From the NCBI GenBank assembly GCA_965369945.1, contig CBDUST010000095.1, positions 1 through 13,961 of the forward strand: a stretch of 13,961 nucleotides of DNA. Reading direction: 5' to 3'. The notes beneath the pieces are model-generated. The model was not told the DNA's origin and did no database searches. It was given only the letters and a program-made list of their open reading frames with translations. Positions 1 to 7,085 of the stretch are shown here, in pieces. The translations under genes were made by a program, and so were the position numbers. This stretch comes from JADFNO01 sp965369945 (GTDB lineage: Bacteria; Planctomycetota; Phycisphaerae; Phycisphaerales; SM1A02). Each line of letters opens with the position of its first letter. Position 1 is the stretch's first letter.

Positions 1-1172
1 ATTGTAAGTCTCCTGGCAAATCGTTTTGCTCTTTTGGTCGTCACGCCGAGTCCGACTGAGGGCGCGGCGGGTTGTGTCTCACTGGTATATTTTCGAGTAT
101 CAAGTAGAGCTTGGGCATAGGCGCGTCGATCGGTCGGAAGCAGCGCGGTCACCCAAGCGTCGCAGCACAAGTCTGCCTCTTCACGCAACCGCTGGCGAAC
201 AAACCACACGACTGGATTCCACCAGTACAGCCAGCCAACGACAAGCTCCGCCCAACACACCCAATGGTCGCGACGGCGCAAATGCGCTAGCTCGTGGTAG
301 ACGACCGCCTGTCGTCCCGCCTCATCAAGCTGCTCCCATAACTGTCGCGGAAGGATCAGATAGACATGCCGACCACACCAAAGCATCGGTGAGACTGCTC
401 GGTCGGTCATCAATGTCAGCGGCGCCCGGCGAAGTTCAAGTTGCTCAGACGCCGAGGCCACCATATTTACGACGGACGGTGGGGCCAGCTTCGCGACGCG
501 GACCATCTGCATGGACCGTCCGATGCGTAAGACGGTCACGATCAGCAGCAGCGCTATGCCACCAATCCAAAGAAACGCCGGGATGGGCGGCAGCCCCATC
601 ACCGAATCACGAATACCCACTGCGTACCCAGCCCAGCGGTTTAGCTCGCTCTGTTGGGGCTCTGCGCGCGAGACGGCGATTCCCTCGGCCTTCGGGATGT
701 TGACACCAGCCAACACTGGGGCAGGGCTCGGAATCCGTTGAACCGGCGGAGCGGCCCCGGGGATGTGGGGCATACGCGACTTCGTGGCAGTCGCAGGGAG
801 GACGGACTTGCCAACAAGCGGGTTCCCCGGGGCAACGCTCCGGTCCGGTTCAACGAAAGAGTCTCTAGGTAATACACTCTCGCGAGGTTGAGGCTGGGTG
901 TAAGGCGCAGAGGGGACTACGTGCGGCTCATGCGACGCTACCTCCGTGAAAGGCACGGTCGGCGATGGCGATAGGAATGCAAGCTCTGGCACCGGCAATT
1001 GAGAGAGAAACGGCGCCGCAGCGAAGAAACCTAGCACGATCAGCCACAGCGTATGACGGGTTGACGGTCGGCAAGGCACCCACCGGCAAACGACCGCCAC
1101 CACGATCGCCAGTGGGATCACCGCTAATGCTCCCCGCCATAGCAGATCAGTTGAGACCAGATCCAAGGTCAT
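1..1172 (-). CDS. M56 family (BlaR1/MecR1-like) membrane zinc metalloprotease, partial (C-terminus beyond left edge)
   Basis: About 390 codons are present, reading from an ATG at 1172 preceded by GAGGAG and starting 5 bp after the stop of the BlaI-type gene; no stop occurs before the window edge. Visible parts: two N-terminal membrane segments (about residues 11-30 and 37-55), a long Pro/Ser-rich linker (about 60-190), a third membrane segment (about 198-214), then the peptidase domain. The zinc motif is H293-E-L-A-H297 in the context VVYHELAHLRRRDHW, followed by a hydrophobic segment with WLYWWNPVVW and the acidic motif EEADLCCDAW (from residue 331), which should hold the third zinc ligand. 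Family knowledge: BlaR1/MecR1-like proteases receive a signal and cause inactivation of the neighbouring BlaI repressor. No sensor domain can be seen here because the C-terminus is missing, so the signal is unknown. Family call is strong; beta-lactam sensing is not shown. Confidence 0.9.
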   Translation of the reverse strand, partial: MTLDLVSTDLLWRGALAVIPLAIVVAVVCRWVPCRPSTRHTLWLIVLGFFAAAPFLSQLPVPELAFLSPSPTVPFTEVASHEPHVVPSAPYTQPQPRESVLPRDSFVEPDRSVAPGNPLVGKSVLPATATKSRMPHIPGAAPPVQRIPSPAPVLAGVNIPKAEGIAVSRAEPQQSELNRWAGYAVGIRDSVMGLPPIPAFLWIGGIALLLIVTVLRIGRSMQMVRVAKLAPPSVVNMVASASEQLELRRAPLTLMTDRAVSPMLWCGRHVYLILPRQLWEQLDEAGRQAVVYHELAHLRRRDHWVCWAELVVGWLYWWNPVVWFVRQRLREEADLCCDAWVTALLPTDRRAYAQALLDTRKYTSETQPAAPSVGLGVTTKRAKRFARRLT

Positions 1173-1177
1173 CTCCT

Positions 1178-1582
1178 CTAAGACCGCGGCCGACGCTGCG
1201 GTTTCGCTTCCAGCTCATCAATTACGTCTTGCAACTCAGTAATTTCATCTCTGGTGAACTTCCCCTCACGGATCAGTTGCAGGACCAACGGCCCGGGCGA
1301 GCCGTCGTAAAACGACTCCAGCACCGCATCCAGCCTCGTCCTGGAGACCTTGTCGCGGGTGATCTTTGGTCGATACACATACGCCAGATCCGATTTGTCG
1401 CTCGTCACGCAGCCTTTTTGTTCCAGCCGAGTGAGGAACGTCAGCACTGTGGTGTAAGCCAGCGGCCTGCCGTGCTCGTGAAGATTGTTCATCACTTCAC
1501 GAACTGTGGCCGGACCGTGCTCCCAGAGCGTCTGGAGCACTTCGAGTTCAGCTTCACCGATGTCAGCTTCACGGGGGCTCAT
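1178..1582 (-). CDS. BlaI/MecI/CopY-family winged-helix transcriptional repressor
   Basis: 134 residues, normal for the family. The N-terminal winged helix (about residues 8-75) has the typical features: GEAELEVLQTLWEHGPATVREV, then AYTTVLTFLTRLEQKGCV, where TTVxTxLxRLxxKG is the recognition-helix signature. The C-terminal helical part (about 80-125) is the dimerisation region, with DAVLESFYDGS resembling the family's conserved segment. It is the first gene of a two-gene operon with the M56 protease, the standard repressor/sensor-protease pairing. Family knowledge: it binds dyads in its own promoter as a dimer and is released after cleavage. Operator-like CTACTACA repeats overlapping the -10 element at 1613-1652 fit autoregulation. 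No strong Shine-Dalgarno precedes the ATG. Target genes other than its own operon cannot be inferred. Confidence 0.93.
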   Translation of the reverse strand: MSPREADIGEAELEVLQTLWEHGPATVREVMNNLHEHGRPLAYTTVLTFLTRLEQKGCVTSDKSDLAYVYRPKITRDKVSRTRLDAVLESFYDGSPGPLVLQLIREGKFTRDEITELQDVIDELEAKPQRRPRS

Positions 1583-1612
1583 GGTGGGACTCGCGGACGT
1601 TCGCGGGCAAAC

Positions 1613-1660
1613 CTACTACAACAGTCGTAGCACTCTACTACAGGGGTCGTTGGTCGTCAA
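1613..1660 (-). promoter_or_regulatory. Promoter and BlaI-type operator of the repressor/M56 operon
   Basis: On the minus strand TTGACG (1655-1660) is separated by exactly 17 bp from TAGAGT (1632-1637), a sigma70-like arrangement about 50 bp before the repressor start. CTACTACA occurs twice on the plus strand (1613-1620 and 1635-1642), 22 bp apart, about two helical turns. The first copy forms an imperfect dyad with AGTCGTAG (1623-1630; 6 of 8 positions match around a 2-bp centre). The second overlaps the -10 and has a weaker partner (1645-1652). BlaI-family operators are TACTACA/TGTAGTA-type dyads, so autorepression is the likely role (inference). Confidence 0.7.
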
Positions 1661-2443
1661 GACTTTTCTTGGGAAAGTTGCAGGCGTGATTTCGCTCCTC
1701 CTTTGTACCGCCGACTCTCGCCGAGGTAACTCCGCAAATCTGGGGCAAATCAGCCGAACAAAACCGCTCGGGCCAAGCCAGATAGCTGCTACAGCGCAGC
1801 CTCCTCCTAGATCTAGGATTCGCCAGGGCTTGTAAAGTGCCGCCATTCCTAAGGTTTTGTCATTTCATCTGGTATGACGTGCCCCACCACCCCCATCCGG
1901 GCGGTTCCTTGCACCAACACATGGGAAGGATCATCTCAGCGAGCGCAGCGAGAAACACTCAGGTATTCTGCATGGGGTGTCGTCGCCCGGGCGAAGGAAT
2001 CAACTGCCCCTAGGTTCTCCTGGGAGACCATGCTCGCGGCCTACTGCACCGACAGCCTAGACCCCCTTCGTTTGCGGTACGATTGGAGTCTGTCCATGCC
2101 CCTCCTGTTTTGATGTTAAATGCGCGCAACGGGATCTGTAGCTACGTGCAACGGGAGATTGCATCGCCACGATCGCTACCAGTTAGGTCTTTGGACGTCA
2201 ACTACGCAGGCGTCACCTGAGCAGTGGACATCCGTTCAACTAACAGGTTGTCACGGCGAGTGTTACGTCATACGGATCCCGGACAAAAGCGCCAATGACA
2301 ATCATTACATCGTCTACGCTGGAGACAATATAGGAGAGCAAGACGCGCTGGGGTTCGGCAAGTCAAGTTGACAAGACGAAGTCCAACTACCATGATCTAG
2401 CCGTAGTTGAGAGTTCACTTACCTGAAGATAAGGAAACAAACA
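1661..2443. other. Gene-poor stretch, no supported feature
   Basis: About 780 bp between the BlaI promoter and the Cys-rich exported protein. Open frames at 1874-2113 and 2120-2371 (plus) lack a ribosome binding site and resemble no family I know. The nonamer GCAACGGGA occurs twice about 24 bp apart near 2125-2155, which may be chance. No tRNA, terminator hairpin or insertion-sequence end could be recognised. It could hold decayed coding sequence, but nothing proves it. Confidence 0.5.
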
Positions 2444-2833
2444 ATGATCAAATGCAAGCTCGTAAACTTGGCTTTGTGGAGCACAGTTGTTTTGGGAAGT
2501 ATCTTCGCGCGTGCTACTGCAACCCCGGGAGACTGTCTTAACCTTAGATATACTAACTGCTGTGCCGGGATCCCCGGCTTCTGCCAAAACTTCATTGGTT
2601 GTGGTGTGTGCTGCGGGATAGCGGTAACGAATGATGCTCTATTCGTACTTAGGAGCGCCCCAACTGGATGGAGCGCGGACCATCTATTCGGTGTAGACCA
2701 GTCAGGACCGCAATGCATTTACTACCCACCCAAGTGCAATTTGCCAGCTGGCGATTGCGATTTCGAGTCCTTCTCGATTCAGGTATACTGCATAGGCTAT
2801 ACATTACCCGGCGGAAGTCCAAACTGTCCCTAG
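2444..2833 (+). CDS. Small exported cysteine-rich protein of unknown function
   Basis: 129 residues. The ATG follows AAGGAA by about 8 bases, a usable ribosome binding site. An N-terminal signal peptide is visible: basic start MIKCK, hydrophobic core LALWSTVVLGSIF, and a likely cleavage site after ARATA (about residue 27). The mature part holds 12 cysteines (residues 31, 39, 40, 47, 53, 56, 57, 91, 98, 105, 116, 128), including a CC pair and GCGVCC, and is rich in Gly, Pro and Tyr. An even number fits up to six disulfides outside the cytoplasm. I recognise no family. The next gene starts 83 bp downstream on the same strand and also encodes an exported protein, so the two may be co-expressed. 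The call of a real secreted protein is fairly firm; function is unknown. Confidence 0.7.
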   Translation: MIKCKLVNLALWSTVVLGSIFARATATPGDCLNLRYTNCCAGIPGFCQNFIGCGVCCGIAVTNDALFVLRSAPTGWSADHLFGVDQSGPQCIYYPPKCNLPAGDCDFESFSIQVYCIGYTLPGGSPNCP

Positions 2834-2849
2834 GACTTCTTAAGCGTGA

Positions 2850-2873
2850 TCTTCCCGCGCGGTTGGGGGAAGA
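2850..2873 (+). terminator. Weak hairpin between the two exported-protein genes
   Basis: A 7-bp stem, TCTTCCC (2850-2856) with GGGAAGA (2867-2873), encloses a 10-nt GC-rich loop, 17 bp after the stop of the Cys-rich gene. There is no clear T-run after it, so it may be an intercistronic processing or stability element and not a true terminator. Confidence 0.25.
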
Positions 2874-2916
2874 GCGTCTGCTGTTTCTCGTCGCTGTCTC
2901 TAGTTGAGGTAGGCAA

Positions 2917-4281
2917 ATGCGTTGTTTCAACGTCCGTCGCTTGTTCTTGCTATTGGCGATTCTTGTAACCAATACACTGCTGAACCCAGCGTCTGCCGAG
3001 CCACAGGTAACTCCCAAAGAACCGGCTAAATTGCCGCAGGCTCAGCGGAGATCTGCAACACCACCTCCGAAATACTGGCTTCCAATCCCACCCGCCATTG
3101 GCCGTGCTGAGATACTCACCTACGCGTCCATACTGAAGCTGGATGACAACCAGATGGCAGTGTTGCTGGTTCTCTACGACGAATACCGCGAGAAGGACGT
3201 GCAACAACGTAAAGAATTGATTCCACCACTCTCGGACCGATCAACGGTCCTTCTTGCCGATCGCGAGGCGCTGGGGGAAATCCCTCATGCCGAGGAGTAC
3301 GCCGCCCTGATCCAAGAATGCAGGCGCACGGCCACCGCCTTGGCGAAGTTGGACGATGCGTTATTCGGGGAGCTCGAGTCGGTCCTGTTGGGCGAGGATC
3401 AACTGCCTTTGCTTGACCGTGTGCGCCGGATGCGCGATCGCACTCGGTGGAATCATTTCCCCAGTATCTACCCTCTAGGTCGGATCGATCTGACACTCCT
3501 GTTGTCAGGGCTTGACGGGCTTGATGAGTTGAGTGAGTCAGTGCAAGAGGAATTGGACGAGCTTATGGCCGAATACGACCGACAAATCACGGCACTCAGT
3601 CAACAGAGATACAAAGCTGCCGTGAAGTCCAATGTCGGGGTGCCGATATTGAAGGCTCCCTTCAAGTCAGTGCCGGTGGAGACCGACAGTGAATCGTTGG
3701 AAATACTGGCGGCGCAATACGAGGAGGTTCTTAAGAAGGTAGCCCGTCTCAACCGCGCCTATATCCGTCCGGCGAAACGGATTCACACACGCAACCGCGA
3801 GTATGTTGCGACGTTGGTCGCCCTTTTGCCAGAGGTAGCCGGATCTGAATTGCAACGCCGGTTCCGCGAGCAAGCCTACCGTTCGATCTATCCGAACCCC
3901 TTCGATGTCAGTCAGCTTCTGAAAAACGCCCTTCAGGTTGAAGGTATGACGACTGAGCACCGGCAGATCGTCGAAGCTACGGCGGCTACATATGCCGAGC
4001 GCAACGATCAAGCTTGCCGGGACATGGAACGTCGCTACTTAGACTGGCGAGAGTTGATCGGCCAAACGAACAGCAACCCTCGCGATGAACTGGAAGCTTA
4101 CGAGAGTGATATGCGACGTTTCGATAATATGCGGCAGAAGGCTTCTGTGAATGCGATCACCCTGCTCAGAGCGACACTATTCACAGAGCAGTTCGAAGAA
4201 ATCGCGTTGATCGTCCTTGAGATTGAACAACGCTTCTCGATCGCCGAGGAAAATAGAGAGCGACGTCTCTTCCGATCATGA
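2917..4281 (+). CDS. Exported helical-repeat protein of unknown function (three tandem modules)
   Basis: 454 residues, ATG preceded by TTGAGGTAGG. A signal peptide is clear: RRLFLLLAILVTNTLLNPASA, cleavage after about residue 27, followed by a Pro-rich linker to residue 60. The rest is highly charged and helical, and appears to be three tandem modules of about 130-140 residues (about 60-180, 181-320, 321-440). Modules 2 and 3 both open with SIYP (183-186 and 323-326), followed by a hydrophobic LL-rich helix and then a helix with Y-D/E-x-Q and a basic RY end. Module 1 shares the LLxLYDEYREK-type helix. It may be periplasmic or surface-located. The architecture vaguely resembles Spy/CpxP-like periplasmic helical proteins, but I cannot assign it. 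The stop lies 32 bp from the stop of the convergent baeRF-type gene. Confidence 0.75.
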   Translation: MRCFNVRRLFLLLAILVTNTLLNPASAEPQVTPKEPAKLPQAQRRSATPPPKYWLPIPPAIGRAEILTYASILKLDDNQMAVLLVLYDEYREKDVQQRKELIPPLSDRSTVLLADREALGEIPHAEEYAALIQECRRTATALAKLDDALFGELESVLLGEDQLPLLDRVRRMRDRTRWNHFPSIYPLGRIDLTLLLSGLDGLDELSESVQEELDELMAEYDRQITALSQQRYKAAVKSNVGVPILKAPFKSVPVETDSESLEILAAQYEEVLKKVARLNRAYIRPAKRIHTRNREYVATLVALLPEVAGSELQRRFREQAYRSIYPNPFDVSQLLKNALQVEGMTTEHRQIVEATAATYAERNDQACRDMERRYLDWRELIGQTNSNPRDELEAYESDMRRFDNMRQKASVNAITLLRATLFTEQFEEIALIVLEIEQRFSIAEENRERRLFRS

Positions 4282-4282
4282 G

Positions 4283-4298
4283 CGCTGTGTCCTCAGCG
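4283..4298. terminator. Possible weak bidirectional terminator between convergent genes
   Basis: CGCTG (4283-4287) and CAGCG (4294-4298) form a 5-bp stem with a 6-nt loop inside the 32-bp gap between two convergent stop codons. Its position is suggestive, but the stem is short and there is no T-run. Confidence 0.2.
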
Positions 4299-4313
4299 AT
4301 CCGGGCCTTGCGA

Positions 4314-4862
4314 TTACTCCGTCTCAATTTCCGAAAGCGGGACCGCTGACAACGCCTCGTCATCGCGCAAGTCGTGTGCCCGGCCGTTGCGACGGGTCAG
4401 TTCGTGTGGGGTGTGGCTCATCGGGCCGCGCTGGGGGACGCCTCGGGGCAGCGGCTCGTTGAACGTTGCTCGTATCTTGGCCACCAGTTGCGCCGCGGTC
4501 AGTTTTTTGTCGGCCGGCTCGACCGCAAGCACTCGTTCCGCCAGCTGACGGTGTTTGCGCATCTCTTTGATTAGCTCACGCTTGGCCAGCCCCGGCCCCA
4601 TGATGACGATCCGGTCGGCGAATCGCATTGCATCGACAATCCGCTGGTAGTACCGGTGTTTCTCTTGCTCACGGCGGTGCTCGTATCGTTTGACCGGAGC
4701 GCTGTGCAGCTGCCCGGGCATGGCCGGGCCACTTCCGGGGGTCGCCTTGTGCCGAGGTTCAACGTCTGATTCGATCGTTAGGACTTCCGGTGCAGCTTGA
4801 TTCTCCAGAACGACAAGATGAGCTTTGGCGTGATCAATCCAGACCCCAATCCGTTTGGGCAT
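4314..4862 (-). CDS. baeRF-type (eRF1 domain-1-like, 'translational machinery') protein
   Basis: 182 residues from ATG 4862, chosen because GGAGGG (plus-strand CCCTCC at 4870-4875) stands 7 bases before it and because family members start with MPKRIGVWIDHAKA-like sequence. Longer open frame upstream (to 5033) reads as Gly/Cys-rich noise. Recognisable elements: KRIGVWIDHAKAHLVVLE (3-20), RYYQRIVDAMRFADRIVIMGPGLAK (70-94), with the conserved GPGxAK, and VEPADKKLTAAQLVAKIRATF (114-134). These match bacterial relatives of archaeal/eukaryotic peptide-chain release factor domain 1, whose cellular role is not established. The last 45 residues are polar and probably disordered. It is convergent with the helical-repeat gene and divergent from the porin; neither suggests a shared pathway. 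Confidence 0.75.
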   Translation of the reverse strand: MPKRIGVWIDHAKAHLVVLENQAAPEVLTIESDVEPRHKATPGSGPAMPGQLHSAPVKRYEHRREQEKHRYYQRIVDAMRFADRIVIMGPGLAKRELIKEMRKHRQLAERVLAVEPADKKLTAAQLVAKIRATFNEPLPRGVPQRGPMSHTPHELTRRNGRAHDLRDDEALSAVPLSEIETE

Positions 4863-5067
4863 ATCGCGTCCCTCCGATTTGTTGCAACTGGTGCGTCCGT
4901 GTTCGTCGACTCCGTTGAACCGCTGGTGGGCAGATCGGCACATCGAATGCGCGCACCAACCGCAGCGTGGACCGCACACTGTGGCCTTTGCGTAGATAGT
5001 GATGTCCCCCGATCCCCCACCGCCCCCGCGCAATCCTGCGTTCGATCCATGACCGCATACGCTTCAT
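4834..5067 (-). CDS. Candidate small basic protein (uncertain)
   Basis: 77 codons from an ATG at 5067, with AGGCGAGGT upstream and a 7-base spacer, a good ribosome binding site. The product is Arg-rich at the start (MKRMRSWIERRIARG) with no signal peptide or known domain, and overlaps the first 29 bases of the baeRF-type gene, which has its own strong ribosome binding site. The good initiation region is the only support. It could equally be a leader or a chance open frame in a GC-rich stretch. Confidence 0.22.
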   Translation of the reverse strand: MKRMRSWIERRIARGRWGIGGHHYLRKGHSVRSTLRLVRAFDVPICPPAVQRSRRTRTHQLQQIGGTRYAQTDWGLD

Positions 5068-5266
5068 TGTAGCGACCTCGCCTCCAGGCTGATAGCGTCA
5101 TTTGGCGGATCCAAGCGGCTGGCGAAATCCCCCTTCTTGCGTCGTCAGCCCAATCCAGCAGCCGTCTTGTCCATAAGATCACCGGGCCTGGCACAGATGT
5201 GCCTCCTCGCTATTCTTTCGCGCCCTGCGACAGATCATCGCCCCTCACCGCATCAGGAGACTTCCC
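5068..5266. other. Divergent intergenic region upstream of the porin
   Basis: The whole gap between the baeRF-type start (4862) and the porin start (5267) is about 400 bp. Apart from the uncertain small open frame 4834-5067, I see only a perfect 6+2+6 dyad at 5190-5203 and the porin ribosome binding site AGGAGA at 5255-5260. No convincing -35/-10 pair was found for the porin. Confidence 0.4.
5190..5203. promoter_or_regulatory. Perfect 14-bp dyad upstream of the porin, possible operator
   Basis: GGCACA-GA-TGTGCC is a perfect inverted repeat with a 2-bp centre, too tight for an RNA hairpin but typical of a dimeric regulator site. It lies 64 bp before the porin start. No regulator can be named. 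Confidence 0.3.
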
Positions 5267-6650
5267 ATGTTCCAACTCATGCGAGTCATCGCGGCCCTGA
5301 TCGTTGGACACGCAATGGTGTTCAATGCAACCGCTCAGTAATCTTCAACTCCCGTCCGATCAGACGAGGCGGGATCGACGACCAATTGCTCACCGCAAGA
5401 ATCGATGACCTGGAGCGCACCGTTGATCAGCTTCAATCAGCGAACAATGACGAGTGGCTCACAACTAGACGGGCAGATGAAATTCGCGCGCTTGTACACG
5501 ATGTGCTGACCGACGCTGATACCAGAAGCAGCCTGCTCCAGGACGGGATGAACGCGGGTTGGAACAAGGGGTTCTTTCTGGGCAGCGTTGACGGAAATTT
5601 CTTGCTGAAGGTGCAGGGGCAGTTACAAGCTCGCTTCGCCTACAACGCGCAGGACAATGGCCCGGACGACGACGACCGCTGGGGTTTTGAGAACCGCCGC
5701 ACGAAACTCATCTTCAGTGGCAACATCATCGATCCGAGTTGGCACTACAAGATTCAGACCTCAGCCGGCAGAGATGGTAGTGGTTTTGGCTTACAAAGCG
5801 CATTCATCGCCAAAGAACTCGGCGACAATTGGACGCTTCGCTTGGGCCAGTTCAAGCCGCCGTTTATGAGGGAGGAATTGACGTCCAGCTCACGTCAGTT
5901 GGCTGTCGAACGATCATTGGTCAACGAGGAGTTCAACCAAGGCCGTTCGCAAGGCGTGGAACTGGCCTACGGCGATGATCAGTTCAAAGCAGCTGTGATG
6001 CTCAATGAAGGCTTTGATCGTAGTAACTCGCCGGCATTGGCTGAGGATACTGAGTTTGGAGTCACCGCGCGCGTTGAAGCGCTGCTCGCGGGGTCGTGGG
6101 GCCAATACAAGGATTTCACAAGCTGGCCGGAGGAAGCCACCGCCGTCATGATCGGGGCAGCCGTTCATTATGAGCAAGAAGAGTTTGGCACGGGCGACGG
6201 ACTCTTCATTGATGCCGATGGGGATGGTCTTGACGACACACCCAACGACGACGAAACGCAGACGTTTACGTTCACAGCCGATGTATCGCTCGAGTTCGGC
6301 TCAGCGAATGCGTTCGCAGCCGTGGTGTATCGCGATCTTGACAGTGACGCAGGAACACCGAGCAACTCGGCGTCGTTGTGCAAGGCGGCGTGTTCCTAAC
6401 GAATGACTGGGAAATCTTCGCACGCTACGAATGGGGCGATCTTGACTCTGCAGGCGTCGATGACCTCAGCGTCATGACGTTCGGCGTCAATCGATTCTGG
6501 GCCAAGCACGCACTGAAATGGTCGATGGATGCTGGAATCGGTCTCAACGAGATCGCCGAACCTTGGAGTTCAAGCGGCGCCAGCTGGCGCACCGACGGCG
6601 CCGGCCAAGACGGCCAGATCGTTCTTCGTAGTCAGATGCAGTTGTTGTTC
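5267..6650 (+). pseudogene. Phosphate-selective porin O/P-like outer-membrane porin, disrupted by two frameshifts and stop loss
   Basis: ATG 5267 follows AGGAGA by 6 bases and begins a signal peptide (MFQLMRVIAALIVGHAMVFN, then ATAQ) that hits TAA at 5339. The mature protein continues in a different frame: a short coiled coil (DDLERTVDQLQ), NKGFFLGSVDGNFLLKVQGQ, LRLGQFKPPFMREE, then DADGDGLDDT, probably a calcium-binding loop. Near 6360 the frame changes again; adding one G would restore TPEQLGVVVQGGVF, and the barrel continues (EIFARYEWGD) to SQMQLLF at 6650, a typical C-terminal aromatic end. The codon after this Phe is TGG where a stop is expected, and the frame runs on into the opposite-strand sufT region. 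Both breaks equal one lost base. Reconstructed length is about 461 residues, normal for the family. Role: outer-membrane channel, perhaps for anions. It is either a recent pseudogene or carries sequence errors. No slippery sequence supports programmed frameshifting. Confidence 0.85.
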
Positions 6651-6658
6651 TGGAGCTG

Positions 6659-6713
6659 GTGGCACGGACATCTTGCCCGTGAGCCAGTGGCACGGACATC
6701 TTGCCCGTGCCAC
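6659..6713. repeat. Tandem pair of palindromic interspersed-type repeat (28-bp period)
   Basis: The 22-mer beginning GTGGCACGGACATCTTG and ending CCCGT occurs at 6659-6680 and again at 6687-6708. The second copy is completed by GCCAC and forms an inverted repeat: GTGGCACGG (6687-6695) pairs with CCGTGCCAC (6705-6713), with loop A-CATCTTG-C. It lies between the end of the porin and the end of sufT, two convergent genes, so as RNA it could act as a terminator in both directions. From memory, near-identical TGGCACGGGCA...TGCCCGTGCCA elements are scattered in planctomycete genomes. Confidence 0.7.
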
Positions 6714-6731
6714 TGTCATTTCAGACAAAGC

Positions 6732-7067
6732 TTAGAACAACCCGGCTTCAAGCTTGGCGGCTTCGGTCATGCGATCGGGTGTCCAGGGCGGTTCCCATAC
6801 CAGCTCGACATGCGCGTCGCTCACGCCGTCGACCGACTTGACCTTCGCCTCGACCTCCGGCGGCAGCGTCTCCGCCACGGGGCAGGCCGGCGTCGTCAAC
6901 GTCATCTGAACCGTCGCCACCCCAGCCGCATCCACCTCTACCTTGTAGATCAACCCGAGATCGTAGATGTTCACCGGTAGCTCCGGATCAAAGATCGTTC
7001 GCAACACCTCGACGATCAGGGCCTCGGTCGCCTGGGCATTGAGATTATCAAGCGGTGATCCTTCCAC
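6732..7067 (-). CDS. sufT: SufT (MIP18/DUF59 family) Fe-S cluster assembly or transfer protein
   Basis: 111 residues, last gene of the SUF operon. It carries the family hallmarks: DPELPVNIYDLGLIY (27-41) and TLTTPACPVAETLPPEVEAKV (57-75) with the conserved Cys62. MIP18/SufT proteins take part in Fe-S protein maturation in the cytosol, probably in cluster transfer. The start is GTG at 7067; no ATG lies in frame before residue 100, and GGAG stands 7 bases upstream. The gap to the formal TGA of sufU is 87 bp, but only 18 bp to the TAG that ends the read-through form of sufU, in better keeping with the compact operon. Family call is secure; exact role is taken from homologues. Confidence 0.92.
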   Translation of the reverse strand: MEGSPLDNLNAQATEALIVEVLRTIFDPELPVNIYDLGLIYKVEVDAAGVATVQMTLTTPACPVAETLPPEVEAKVKSVDGVSDAHVELVWEPPWTPDRMTEAAKLEAGLF

Positions 7068-7085
7068 GGGACGACTCCGGCAATT

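Noticed and set aside
26..703. Long plus-strand open frame over the M56 protease
   Set aside because: It is the antisense shadow of the HELAH-containing protease; its product is Arg/Ser/Pro-rich noise.
965..1630. Plus-strand open frame of 221 codons opposite the BlaI gene
   Set aside because: Antisense to a clear BlaI-family gene and its promoter; no ribosome binding site or family.
1874..2371. Two short plus-strand open frames (1874-2113 and 2120-2371)
   Set aside because: No Shine-Dalgarno, no signal peptide, no recognisable motif; kept only as part of the gene-poor stretch.
4778..5194. 138-codon minus-strand open frame across the baeRF-type start
   Set aside because: Out of frame with the baeRF-type gene, no ribosome binding site noted, product without motifs.
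5137..5343. Porin start at 5137 in the same frame as the barrel
   Set aside because: It gives a Pro/Arg/His-rich N-terminus without signal peptide, while ATG 5267 has a strong ribosome binding site and encodes a signal peptide in the other frame.
5330..6370. Programmed ribosomal frameshifting in the porin
   Set aside because: Neither site shows a slippery heptamer or a stimulatory structure, and two sites plus a lost stop argue for mutation or error.
6659..6713. CRISPR array
   Set aside because: Only two copies with about 6 bp between them, no spacer-sized gap and no cas genes; it is a tandem palindromic repeat.
6378..6980. Independent gene starting at 6378
   Set aside because: Its start is the continuing porin barrel; after 6650 it only reads through the repeat and antisense sufT.
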